DNA of 64,000 nt from Takakia lepidozioides (taxonomy: Eukaryota > Streptophyta > Takakiopsida > Takakiales > Takakiaceae). Positions 45,601 through 56,773 of the stretch are shown piece after piece. The notes below the pieces were generated by a model. It was not told the origin of the DNA. It made no database searches and was given only the letters and a program-made list of their open reading frames with translations. The DNA is taken from the NCBI GenBank assembly GCA_030704615.1, contig CM060732.1, positions 5,086,001-5,150,000 on the forward strand. The letters are read 5' to 3'. The position numbers and the translations under genes are program-made. Position 1 is the stretch's first letter, and the number at the start of each line of letters is the position of its first letter.

Positions 45601-46373
45601 AACACTAGTCTATCACTAGTCCGCCACTAGTGCACCACTAGGCTGCCACTAGCCACCACTAGTGTAGCCACTAGTCCACCACTAGGCTGCCACTAGCCAC
45701 CACTAGTCCTGCCACTAGTGCAACCACTAGTCCACCACTAGGCTGCCACTAGTTCATCACAATGATAAAGAAGAAGAATACAAGCACACAAGCTCTCTCA
45801 AACTCACACACTTGCACATGAAAACATCACTCATATATTAAGTCGAGCCAAGTGCACCCCATGCCATGGGGAATCCACACTACGGCGCCATAGCTAGACG
45901 CGGTGAGGCTCCATTCGAGAAAGATGAGCCCACCGCGATCTGCCGTGAAATAACCACGTCAGCTGCCCAAACATATATTGGCCCCTGGATTGACACTTGG
46001 GTCAATCCCAAATGTCAATATACAAAAGCTAGCTATTTCATAGCTAACTTCACACTAGTGGTAAAATAACTTGACAGTTGTTGTACGCATACATATCGCT
46101 ACACAACTACATCGCTGTCCAAAACACAACACATATGCACACCAAACATTAGTCTATCACTAGTCCGCCACTAGGTTACCACTAGTACAGCCACTAGTCC
46201 AACCACTAGGCTGTCGCTAGCCACCACTAGTGCAGCCACTAGTCCACCACTAGGCTGCCACTAGCCACCACTAGTGCAGCCACTAGTCCAACCACTAGGC
46301 TGCCACTAACCACCACTAGTCCTGCCACTAGTGCAACCACTAGTCCACCACTAGGCTGCCACTAGTCCATCAC
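45601..46373. repeat. ACTAGT minisatellite, two blocks
   Basis: Blocks at about 45,601-45,752 and 46,148-46,370 are built of variants of CCACTAGTCCACCACTAGG and CTGCCACTAGCCACCACTAG. Both are preceded by the same leader (GTACGCATACATATCGCTAC at 45,536 and 46,083) and end in CATCACAA. The LTR lies between the two copies. ACTAGTGGTAGTG repeats continue on the other strand near 47,810-47,935. Confidence 0.9.
45763..46076 (-). repeat. 3' LTR
   Basis: 314 bp, beginning TGATAAAGAAGAAGAATACA and ending TAACTTGACA on the plus strand. It differs from the other LTR at a small number of places (for example GTGCACCCC versus GTGCGCCCC), which points to a fairly young insertion. Confidence 0.93.
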
Positions 46374-47017
46374 AATCGCCCCCCTAGCTGGTGCTTAGGT
46401 CCCTCTAAGTCCAGGTAGCCACAAGATGTGATAGTGGCCATCGCCTCACTAAGTCCTCCACCACTGTCCCTACTACACTCAAACTCAATAGATCAAGAGG
46501 TCGGGTGCAAGAGTTGCCCCCATCGTTAGTCGCCGTCTTGCAACCTATGAACTTGAGCCTGAGATCTCGGGTATTGACTCCTATGAGCTTGGCTTCCCAT
46601 GTCTTGTTAGCTGTCACTAGTCATATCCACTGCCACTATCAAACAGAAGGAAATATGGTGAGAATGAGGCAAGTGATGCTTGCTTGCTAAACCTGTAGCC
46701 TATGGCTAACCAAGGTACCTGAAGATCCCAATCTCCTAGGTGTCCCTTTTGTAAGCCATACTTGCGTAATCCCCTCTTCACCGTCAACTCCTTCTATGAA
46801 CGTCACAGGGAGCTACACATGCCGGCCCTCCCCTAACTGCCATCCAGGCCTATAGGAAGCTGACTCCTCCCAAAAATCTAGGGTGAAGCCCATGGGATAC
46901 AACACTGCCCCACCAACCAGGACATCGTACGAGACCACGTCTGTCACAATGGCCTTGGCTCTACTGAGCCATCTATAGGATGATCCGCCTGTAGTCTGAT
47001 AGCCAACTCACGACATG

Positions 47018-47287
47018 TCATGCCCCTACCTGCTCTGATCCTCCCAGAGATGTTTGTATCTGGAAATGACAAGGCTCCATATCCGCCTTCGTGAGGCCCA
47101 AGCCTGCAATAGCAGCTCTGCACAACATCAGTGGCTGAGTTCCTGAGTCCAACAAGACTCGCACTGGCCGGTACCTCTTGCTTGCCGGTCCACTCAAACA
47201 GAAAATGCCATCTTGGTTGTCTAACATGACAACTTCAGGTGTCACCATGGCGCGCTCAATGGCTGGCTTAGTTGGCAGCTCTGCCAA
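47018..47287 (-). pseudogene. Retrotransposon aspartic protease region
   Basis: A minus-strand frame of 89 codons holds RPVRVLLDSGTQPLMLC, the DSG active-site motif of retropepsin-like proteases, with GLGLTKADMEPCHFQIQT after it. It lies downstream of gag in the LTR element. The frame does not continue into a reverse transcriptase; 46,380-47,000 has no recognisable domain. Confidence 0.65.
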
Positions 47288-47859
47288 CCTGGCAGTTGCA
47301 GCTTGCTATGGCGCCGCCGTGGCAGTCTTGACCCTCACATCCGAGGACCCCTCCGGCACTAAACCTCCAACTATCTCCGCAGAAGCTGAAGTAACCTCCC
47401 CACTCTCACAGAGTATAGCTGCCAGCCTAAACACTTCAGCTGGTCTTACCCCTGGCGTAGCAATCATGGTACAATGGTACAATGGTACCTAGCTGAGAAA
47501 AATGGAGCCTGACACACAAATGCGGCCGCCCCCAGTAGCACACTAGTTGCTGTAGCCTTGGCAACAGCACTAGGTAGTGGTGATGCCCGTGTAGCTCTCC
47601 CCAATGGCATAGTAACCTTCACCTCGGTAGCAGTCGGGTGAGAACTAGGTGCCATGGATGGCGTTGATACTGTCTCCGCCAATGTGAATGACTGAGGAAG
47701 CCTAGCCTGACGACTTGCCTCCCCTCGTTGTGGATCCAACTCCACCTCTGCACCTCGTGGCTCAGGAACTCATGCTGCTCCTCGAGTCACGGCAGCAGCA
47801 GACTCCACATGCACTAGTGGTAGTGCTGCCCCGCACATAGTGGTAGTGGTAGTGTTGCC

Positions 47860-49444
47860 CTACACTAGTGGTAATGGTGCTCCACCCATAGTGGTAGTGG
47901 TAGTGGCTCCTCTCACTAGTGGTAGTGCTGCCCCGCACATGAATCCCATGCCTCCCACGTCTCCTCCCTCAGGAGCAGAAGGTGGACCATCCGGCCTTGG
48001 GGCCGGTACCACCTGAGCTGTGGCCATGGCAGCAAGCCTCTGCTCTAGCTGCTGAAGCCGGTTGGCCATGCCTTGGTCAACACCCTGACCTCCACGTCCC
48101 TGGCCATGTTGAGCTTGCCATTGGCCTACACCTTGTGCCTGACCACCTCGTCTTATCTGGGCTGCTCCACCTCGCCCCCGACCACCATTGTTCCCTTGGA
48201 ACTCGCCTGGGCGCAACTCAGGATGCAAACCATAGCATTGGGCTTCTCCATGCCCGTACTTGCCACAATGCCCACATTCAACTGTGCAGGCTCTACCGGT
48301 GCCAACCCATTGTCTCCCTCTGGGCAATCCTTCTTGACATGGGGTCCTCCACATGTCCAACACACCACATCCGCCGGTTGTTGGCCTACAAATGAAGGGA
48401 GAGACCCCTGCATCTGAGATCCTCTCTATCCTTCCATGGGCTTTACCTTAGCCCCCTTGTTGCCTTGAGCACATTGGGGTAGTGGCTGGCCAGGAACACC
48501 ACTACCCCGTGGTGTCTCCTTAGCAAATCCCACCATGACCACTCGTTCCTCCACCATGTTGAGCTCTATCCACTCTGCCAGCAAAAACATATTTACTAAG
48601 GTGGGTTGGGCTGCTTGTAGGAGAGTTGCATCCCGCACCCTTCTCCTTAGCTCCTTGTCCAATATCCCATACCAGAATTGGACTGCCTGAGCCTCCGTAA
48701 CCCCTTGGGTTACATTTATCAAGCGCCTCATGCGAGTGAAAGCCTCCCTTAAGCTCTCAATAGGCTTCCGTTGGAACTCTTGCAAGCTCCGTAACTTCTC
48801 TGTCCTCGCCCCTTGGTAGTTCTTTCTCAACTCTTCGAAGAACTCCACAACTGGGTTGAAGGCAGACACGGGTACTGGTGCTGGTGTAGCAGTGGCTTGG
48901 GTGGACGTCGTAGCTTCTGTACCACTAGTCCCACTGCTGCTTGTGGAAGCTGCCGGTGTGGCTGCTGCCCTTGTCCCTCTAGTGCCTCTAGTGATGGAGA
49001 CATAGTGGGTGACCAGTACATCCTCCACTCCTCGATCTCAACATCATGCCCCCTCCTAAACTCATGGTAATCATCCATGGGCGGCCCCTCAAGGTGCTGA
49101 AACAGCCCCTTCCATGCCACAAAAAGCGTAAACAGTTGTGGATTGCGCATTTGCTGCAAGTCACACCAACTATCAAACTCTTGAATGAAATCATCCAACT
49201 CGATGGTGCCCACCGCCCCAGAGTACCTTCGTGGCCCCTTGGTAGCTCCATACATCTCCTCCATTGTGTCCCACAACAATGACAAAGAAGTTTTCTTGCA
49301 CCGCCGGTGTGAGTCCTTCTGATTCACAATCCGAATCAGAACCTTCCGTAGAAGACACAGGAGGTGAAGGTGGCCTAAACCACACACCTCGTCTCGTGTA
49401 CCCGCTAGTATCGCTAGTGCTCGTACCGGCACTCTCCCTAGCAA
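47860..49444 (-). pseudogene. Retrotransposon gag polyprotein
   Basis: Several overlapping frames make up one gag. 48,426-49,028 contains a retrotrans-gag block (VEFFEELRKNYQGARTEKLR, PIESLREAFTRMRRLINV, VQFWYGILDKELRRRV). Two zinc knuckles follow: CWTCGGPHVKKDC (48,340) and, after a frame change, CGHCGKYGHGEAQC (48,260). Then come a Gly/Arg/Gln-rich stretch and a short coiled coil (ANRLQQLEQRLAAMA). The upstream frame (48,827-49,444) gives the N-terminal part. At least two frame changes break the gene. Confidence 0.8.
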
Positions 49445-49449
49445 CTAGT

Positions 49450-51638
49450 GGCACCTCCTTGTTGACAAACTGACACTCAACCGGTCATGAACCTGTCCCT
49501 AACCCCCTCTCCACAAGGTATCCGGGTAGAGAACCTAATGCGGCTTATGATTTGGAATACTAGGTTCCTAATATAGCCTGCACGTGCACCTGCATCCACC
49601 GCAACCCAGCCTCACCATCGACAGCATGCTCTAGGGTTGGATCGACGATCAAGCCCGAGTCAACCACCTATAAAATCAAGCGCCCACACAAAGCTAACAT
49701 GGCGCACAATCAAACATGCCGGTGTGGAGGGGATCCAAACACAAGAATGAAAACAACAACTCCCCCACACCAAAAACAACTCCACAGTGTCGCTCCTGAA
49801 AGGACACCCCAGCCCAAACCCGGACTGACTCTTGCCTCCACCACGGAAAGGTCTCGGCCTACAGAGAAGGTGAAAACCTATGAGGAATGGAAGTAAAGCA
49901 ATGCCTATCCCCAGCACACTCTCATCCCAACACCTTTTTTTTCCTCTCTTCTCTCACTTGTATGACCAGGGAGCATCCTGTAGACACTCCTCAAACTGCC
50001 CTCCACGAGTTTATCAAACTTGGCCTCCAAGGCCCCATGCAAGCCTCCACAGGGTCTGCCAGTGCCTCCTTACGTCCATCAGCCATTCCTCAGAATGGAA
50101 CCACCTCAGGAAACTGCGCCATCCACTGAAGGTTCAAAAATGGAGCAAATAGAGGTACATATAGGCCCCAACAACATTCTGTCCAAAGGAATTACCTGCA
50201 GGCTGGTCTCCCCCATAGTTAAGAATTGGGCTGAAACCCGAAAAGATTACCTGCAGGGAGGTAAACCCCCTTTGTCAAAATGCAACAGGGAGGCAATTCC
50301 GACTTTTCTGCCAGATCAGCTAGCTCAAAACCGTTGTTCTTCAGAGCCCAGCCTCCCCATCAAGGTCCCACGAAACGAGTGAAAAAAGATTTATTTATTT
50401 ATTTATTTATTTTATTTTTCACTCTGCCTGTTCGCGGCCTTCCGTGGCTCTAACCGCCACGACTTCCCACGCTTCCCGGCCACGGCCTGCCATAGGCACG
50501 AACCGGCCCCAAACGCCTCCCGTGATACCCTCGTGGTATCACGACCACGACCCCTCAACGGCCACTACCACGGCTTGGGTTCGTGGCATCCCGTGGCACC
50601 ACGACCACGACACGGCCACGGTCCACGGTCCACGACCACGGCCACTGTTCATGACCACAACCAGGGCTCGTGATATCTCATGATACCGGCACCACGACCC
50701 ATCACGTCACGACCACGGCCACTGTTCATCTGCGTTCCCAGGAACTCGCCACAGTTCCCAAGGCGTTCCCACGCGTTCCCGAGCTCTCCCCGAGCTGGGG
50801 TGTGCTCCTGCACCTACTGCCGATGAGCTATGGCTTCTGCGAAGCCACCAGACCTGCTGCCATGCTCTCTTGGGCTCTCACAGCCCACCAGAGGCGCCCC
50901 CAACTCACCAAACAAGCTCTTGGCTCTCCAACAAACTCTCTTGCTCCATGAAACTCACAAAATGAAGCTGAAAAATACACACATTTGCCACCTTGGTGCA
51001 CTTGCATCTCTCATGCATATTCCCTGGCTCTAGGGCGCCTCGTTGTTGCCCTTCCAGCCCCACTCTTGCCACTCCAAGAGCCCTAGTGCTAGAGTTTCAG
51101 ATTGAAACTTCCAACTCAAGCACATGCTTCACAAGTGCACTGATTTGCACAAAAGAAGAACCAGCCCTCTCGCTTGGTCTGGAACTCTTCCACACCATGA
51201 TCATACCTGCAGATCGTGGGCCCCAAAGCGAGTGCTTTAAGGTCAGCAACCAATGGCCCTCATACCGTTGCCAACCTGCGATGCAATGACGGGTTGTGCT
51301 GCAGTAGCTTCTCCATGCACCGCCCACATTTCTGCAGCTCCTCAACTCAGCCTGCAGCTGAAGAAGACGACCACAATTCGCCCACTCGTGACCAGCATCT
51401 CCTCCGCTTCACACTGAATCGCATACTCAGTTGCCATAGCGTTGAGCTATGCAACACTGACCGCCTCTCTATCCATTTCAAACCTGCAACCTGTTCGCCT
51501 TCGCATTCTATCCGATTTATATAGGCTCATGCATGGATCCCTGCACTCTAGGTTGAACTGCTTTTCATGATCTGAAAACACAAGTGCTACAACTAACTCG
51601 AACCTGGCACTCACAGACTCGAGCTGATCTTTCTCGAG
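49450..51638. other. 5' untranslated region of the LTR element; CACGACCACGGCC repeats
   Basis: No supported coding region between gag and the 5' LTR. Positions 50,440-50,730 are dense in CACGACCACGGCC-type words and their variants (CCACGGTCCACGGTCCACG). An ATTT microsatellite lies at 50,390-50,415. The bases just inside the 5' LTR (minus strand CTCGAGAAAGATCAGCTCGA) do not look like the common initiator-Met tRNA primer site. Confidence 0.5.
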
Positions 51639-51953
51639 TGATAAAGAAGAAGAATACAAGCACACAAGCTCTCTCAAACTCACACACTTGCACATGAAAA
51701 CATCACTCATATATTAAGTCGAGCCAAGTGCGCCCCATGCCATGGGGAATCCACACTACAGCGCCATAGCTAGACGCAGTGAGGCTCAATTCGAGAAAGA
51801 TGAGCCCACCGCGATCTGCCGTGAAGATAACCACGTCAGGTGCCCAAACATATATTGGCCCCTGGATTGACACTTGGGTCAATCCCAAATGTCAATATAT
51901 AAAAGCTAACTATTTCCTAGCTAACTTCACACTAGTGGTAAAATAACTTAACA
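51639..51953 (-). repeat. 5' LTR
   Basis: 315 bp, TGATAAAGAAG to TAACTTAACA on the plus strand, paired with 45,763-46,076. It abuts the host PPR/OSB pseudogene at 51,954. Confidence 0.93.
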
Positions 51954-52376
51954 AGAATGACATCTAATAACCTGACGTGCATTCACCTTTTTGCCTCGGT
52001 TGTCCTATCAAAGAAAAGTATTCCTTCCACAACTTCTCCTCAATTATGCTACCTATTTTTGGATACTTTCCGGTTGTAACATTGGCAGTATCATGTCAAA
52101 GTCACTCCAAACTAGATTCACTCAACCAGCTAACTTGAAGAATTCAACATGGAAATTTAGGGCCGATTCTGATACGGGGAAAAACAGGGTAAAATGTGTT
52201 GAAGAAGGTGTCGTCATTAACAGTGTCTGATTTTATCAATTGTGCCGCTGCTGCTGCGGCTTCCAATTGACCATCTACCCATGCAGGTTTCTTGTAGCGA
52301 TTGATCCACAGGGTTTGGATGAATCAGGACCCACACTCTATCCCTGGTCCTTCAGCTATCCATGCCTCTGCACAAA
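51954..52376 (-). pseudogene. Decayed PPR/OSB copy, part 2
   Basis: Continuation of the sequence cut by the LTR element. It matches the body of the 28.4-29.2 kb copy: CTATGTCATCCACAA-type OSB pieces, TTTTATCAATTGTGCCGCTG and CCATCTACCCATGCAGGTTT. It is cut at 52,376 by the CACTA element and resumes at 61,202. Confidence 0.7.
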
Positions 52377-53159
52377 CACTACAAGAGATGAGCGTTTTTA
52401 GGACTACGGGTTTGGCGGAGTCATAAAAACTGCACTAGGTATATGACTACAGAGCGCTGAAATGCATTACAGTTTTAGTTTTATGACTTTGTAGTAATGG
52501 ATATCACTACATGACTCCGGAAAGTTAGGGAGCATTGGTCAAACATTGTTGACCATGATGACAGGGATGGTTTATATGACTAGTGTGATATGTTTGACTA
52601 CACGTGGACGACGTTTCATGGAATCTTATGACTCCATGACTGAAGATGGTTTCAGAGCTCTATTTATACGACTACATCACTACACGTGTCATTTTGAAGG
52701 CACATATAATGCAAATAAGGTTGCCCATTAGGTTTAAAAAAGTTAAAAAAATTGCTAATAAGGTTGCCCATTAGTGTAATCGTGAACAGAAAGGAGGGCT
52801 GGGACTTGGCGTCTTTTTGTCTCCTGCGCCACACCACATAGCTGAGGGATGGAACGCGATGATAGTAGGATATGCAGGGCCGTGGGATGGAGGCGTTGAG
52901 CAAATGATGCACGAAGGAGAAGAGGAGGAGACGAGACGAGGACAAGCGAGCTCGCCGTTCTTGGGAGAGTCAGCTTGGTCTTAGCAAGCGTGTTTCAATC
53001 TCTGACTACTCATCTACACCGTAGTGGTTCGATCTGACAGACCAATCCAACATTACCTGACTACATACACAAGCAGCACACACAAGAGGTCATCGGTCAA
53101 ATCCTCCATGGGTCAGGACAGGTCAAGGACAATGTGCTAGGGCACCTTCTTCTTCAACC

Positions 53160-53700
53160 TATTTCAGCCTGTGTTGCCCTCTCATCAGACTCGGCCGCAA
53201 GATGCATATTGAATTCTGTAAGTTAGGTCGTTGGGTACATCTGTGGTGGTTTGGAGTGACTTTGGCAAGTTACTGCCAGTGTGGCAGCAGGGAAGTATCC
53301 AAAAACATATAATAGAGGTGAGGAGAAGCTTTGGGGTGAACACTTTCCGACCCCAATGGTGGGACAATGGAGAAAAAAAGGTGAATGCCTGTTGGACTAC
53401 AGAGAGAAGCAGATGCATTTCAGATTGTGATAAGTAGGGTTGGGGTGTTTTGGGGAAGAACTCCACACCAGTATGGTTGGGGTGTTTGCTGGTAGAATTG
53501 TAGGTTGTCAGAGGCATGGATAGCTGAAGGAGCAGGGATAGAGTGTGGGTCCACATTCATCCAAGAGGGCTGGATTTCAAGCTCCACATTACCTATGATT
53601 CCCTGTGGAAGGATAGGTACAAGAAACCTACATGGGTAGATGGTCAACTGGAAGCGGCATGCTGTACTATATGTCATTACTGTACTATATGTCATTCCAG
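53160..53700 (+). pseudogene. Third PPR/OSB-type fragment, inside the CACTA element
   Basis: The plus strand gives the OSB-like pieces in order: GTGAACACTTTCCGACCCCA then GGTGGGACAATGGAGAAA (a WWDN-like box), and later ATTCCCTGTGGAAGGATAG with TGGGTAGATGGTCAACTGG (LW ... WVDGQLE). It is in the opposite orientation to the flanking copy that the element interrupted. It was therefore captured separately or inverted. Confidence 0.6.
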
Positions 53701-54850
53701 AGACTGTCATTGTTGGTCCATGTGTTTTACAACAATGCTATCAATATAAGATTCCCGGTTCGCATTGGAAGCTCAATCCCTGCAAGTTCATTGTGTGTGA
53801 AGCTCAAACTTGCGATTTGAAGGATCTTGTAGCCAAGTTCATTCAACCGGAAAGGAGAAATTCTGAAAGCTCCCAAATTTGATGTGGGCAAGCTTATGGA
53901 GGTATGACTTAGCTTCCCTCCTCTAATGTAAATGTTGGATAAGTTTCATTTAGTGTCGACCTTCACTGCATATATTGGCTCTTTTCTTGGCTGGTTTCAT
54001 ATTTTCTTGGCTGGTATGCTGTTGGTTGGCTTCTTTCATTTCACGTGTGTAGTGGAAGGGGAGAAGTACTTTCCTAAGTTCTGCTGCAACAAAGTCTTTT
54101 TCCAGCCTAGATGTTTTCGATGGATACAAATTGAAGTGCTTTGAATGTTGCTGCAATACTATAATAAAGTGGAGGGTGCTGAATGCAGTTGGCCTTGCTT
54201 CGTGCAGGCATAATCCAGGGAAATGTGGACATAGCTGAAACCCCATGATAGCATTTCCAGAGGACGGTGTGGATGGCCTCACAATCCAGCATGCAAAATC
54301 CATGACAATGTGGAGCTGGCTGAATGGGCAAACAGGTTAAGTGGCGAACAAGCCACGTCACTGGTACATAGTTGCATGCTTACATAGTACATGAAAGCGT
54401 ACTATATGTCATTCCCAAAATTGACCATGTTGGTCCATGTATTTTACAACAATGCTATCAATAAAAGACCAATGGTTCGCATTGGAAACTCTATCCCCGT
54501 AAGTGGCTTGTGCGTGATGCTCAAACTTGTGATTTGAAGGATCTCATACCCCAGTTCATTGCAGAGGTCATTGGAAAAGACATTGAGAAGGCAACAGCCG
54601 TTATCTATAATCTACAGATCCCCTTCAATTTGATGTGGGAAAGCCGGCTGGCTGGAGGTCTAGTCTCACTTTCACTCATCTAATGTCAGTGTTGTATCCA
54701 TTGCAATGTGGAGATGTTTGAAACAACATTGGAGCATTTCCAGAGGATGGTCTGGATGGCCTTTCGTGGCGTGTGCCGAATCCATGGCAAGAAAACATTG
54801 CAGGCAAAACCCATGGCAATGGTACCAGCACGGGTTGGTCCAAAGCCAAT
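53690..54850 (+). repeat. Internal direct duplication in the CACTA element
   Basis: Two copies of a segment, about 53,660-54,310 and 54,390-54,850, share TACTATATGTCATTCC, TTGGTCCATGT-TTTTACAAC, CGCATTGGAA-CTC and TTTGAAGGATCT, and later CATTTCCAGAGGA-GGT-TGGATGGCCT. A frame through them (GSHWKLYPRKWLVRDAQTC, DLKDLIPQFIAEVIGKDIEK) looks like a gene remnant that I do not recognise. Confidence 0.6.
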
Positions 54851-55011
54851 TGCAACAACAAATGAATAAAGGGTGCTGAAAGGAAAGCACTCCATAATTG
54901 ATCATAAAATCCAGTGTCCAAGCATGATATCTTAATGGGAATGCGAAGGGAGTGTTACCACCTTAAACTATCATGCATGGTCTATAACTGGAGTGCACAA
55001 ATCGCGCATAT

Positions 55012-56387
55012 CTAATCTTCATCATCCTTATCTATGTCTGGCTCACTACATGTATCACTGTCTTCATCACAGACTTCATCTTCTCCAAGGGTTGGCTGAA
55101 CATCATCACCACGTATACGGGGTGCTCGGAGGTACAAGGAGGCCACCTGCTCTGGAGTAACCGGTACCGCTCGGCTGCATGTTGGGCCATCAGTAACCAC
55201 ACTCTCCTCTAGTCTTTGTGGGGCTAACAATCCTTCCACTTCCGCCACATCATCATTATCAATTGATATGTCGCAGACCACTCTACGTGCTCGAGGGCTC
55301 TTCTCCAGGACGACTTTCCACCCCGGCTCCTTCACACAATCAGAAAAAAACACTTGATCAACCTGGCCAGGAAACACAAAAGGTTGCTCAGAAGGTGGAA
55401 GCATACGGTTAAAATTGACAAGTGTGAAGCCAGCATCATCCTGCTTCATTGACATAGATTGACGACCCACACGACTCGCCCGTACCCACGAACACAAAAA
55501 CACTATAGGTTGTGTTTGGCCATAGTCAATTTGCAAAATCTCCCTTATAAGACCCACATATCTTGTAGGTTCCTCCATGTCATTGCCTGAATTGTTGGTA
55601 ATGGGCTGGTGCTGGAAAACAGATGAGACTCCACAATCAAAAGACACCATACTTGTTGTGTTCATGCCGGGGGATGTAACCCTGTAATGGTTACCATACG
55701 TTGTTATACTCTTGAATGACAGGGCAGTAAATAATGGAGGCCTTGAAAGATCCAGTAATTCCTCACGTGTTGTAGGATCAAGCCCATCTGATTGAATTGA
55801 GAGATGATCCCGTACACCTTGAGGGAGCCAAACAGCAAATGGAGGACAAGGATGCAAATTAGGAGGGTACTGAATTGCCGTGGGATTGCTCATGCCTTCC
55901 AGCCCTTGCTCCTCACGAAACAAGCGTCGTCTGGCTTCTATCCGTGTGGACTCTGCTTCATATATCCTGTCACAATCCGAGGGTCAGCCAGGAGATCAAC
56001 AGAGGTGGCGTGGGAGATTTGAAAAGACGCCATATGCCAACTAATGATAAATGACTAAAACTTGGAAATATGAATGTCAATGAAGTAGATTTCTTACCCC
56101 AACATGACTGATAGACGAGGATGGTTCTGAATGATGTACTCATGTACAATATCACACAGGTCATTCAATTTTCGGGCTTTAGAACTTCCTTCCACAACTT
56201 CACGTTCCACAGATTCTGCCTCATCTGCATCCCACACCTGTATCTGCACCTGCATCCACTGCAAGCACTCATATGGTCTGCTGGTCATCAACCCAGCCTC
56301 ACCATAAGGATACCAATTTGAAGAAGCATTGGGTTTTTGCACAGAGTATATGGCAGGATTTGATGGAAGTGTACGAAGGGAGTTCAA
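55012..56387 (-). CDS. DUF4216-like C-terminal protein of a CACTA transposon
   Basis: Two exons join in phase through a 131-base intron: 56,099-56,387 or longer, then 55,012-55,966 (donor GTAAGA, acceptor GACAG). The second exon carries a DUF4216-like block. YVGLIREILQIDYGQTQPIV and FLCSWVRASR are followed by VNFNRMLPPSEQPFVFPGQV and DQVFFSDCVKEPGWKVVLEK. This corresponds to the family's pattern of YYG--EI-E--Y, F-C-WF, VN, PF--A-QA-QVFY. The tail is very acidic. The first exon (PYECLQWMQVQIQVW, DIVHEYIIQNHPRLSVML) fits the region before DUF4216 in En/Spm proteins. The true start is not found, and the TNP2 transposase core that normally precedes these domains is absent. Diverges from the fusion gene at 56.77 kb. 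Confidence 0.75.
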
Positions 56388-56773
56388 ATTCTTTGCCCCA
56401 TGAAACCAACGTCCTGGTACTAAGCTACAATGGCTACTTATAGAGATACTTGGGTTACTTATGCACCCAGAATATCAGTAAAACTTGGAGGGATACTTCT
56501 CATGGACCCATCAGGTTTGTCCATTTGAATTCTTGCTATGGATTTCAGGAACACCCCATACCTAAGAGGGCTCAAAAATGTACTGGGAGGACATCATTGG
56601 GGCCAATCAAATTTGGGAGATTTACTGCCCAAGATCATACTGAGTTTTGGGTAATCTTGTCCTTACAAATGATATGTGCTTCCAGTTTGTTTTGCCTGAA
56701 TTCAAGGATTTGCTGCTTGCTGCCTATATGTATGTGTAATCACCCACATTGTACTGGGGGAATTTCTTTTCAG

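Larger units (their letters stand above)
45533..51953 (-). mobile_element. Non-autonomous LTR retrotransposon (gag-protease only)
   Basis: Two near-identical 314/315-bp LTRs (45,763-46,076 and 51,639-51,953) start TGATAAAGAAG and end GACA or AACA. The coding direction is minus, so the right LTR is the 5' one. The interior codes for gag (nucleocapsid knuckles) and an aspartic protease; no reverse transcriptase or integrase is seen. The host sequence is a PPR copy: the left flank ends ATAAT (45,528-45,532) and the right flank begins AGAAT (51,954), a near-match 5-bp duplication. The intact PPR copy at 29.4 kb reads straight through this point. The left LTR is not terminal: a 230-bp internal segment lies outside it. 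Confidence 0.85.

Noticed and set aside
47982-48417. Plus-strand frames of 114-137 codons
   Set aside because: Antisense of the gag zinc-knuckle region.
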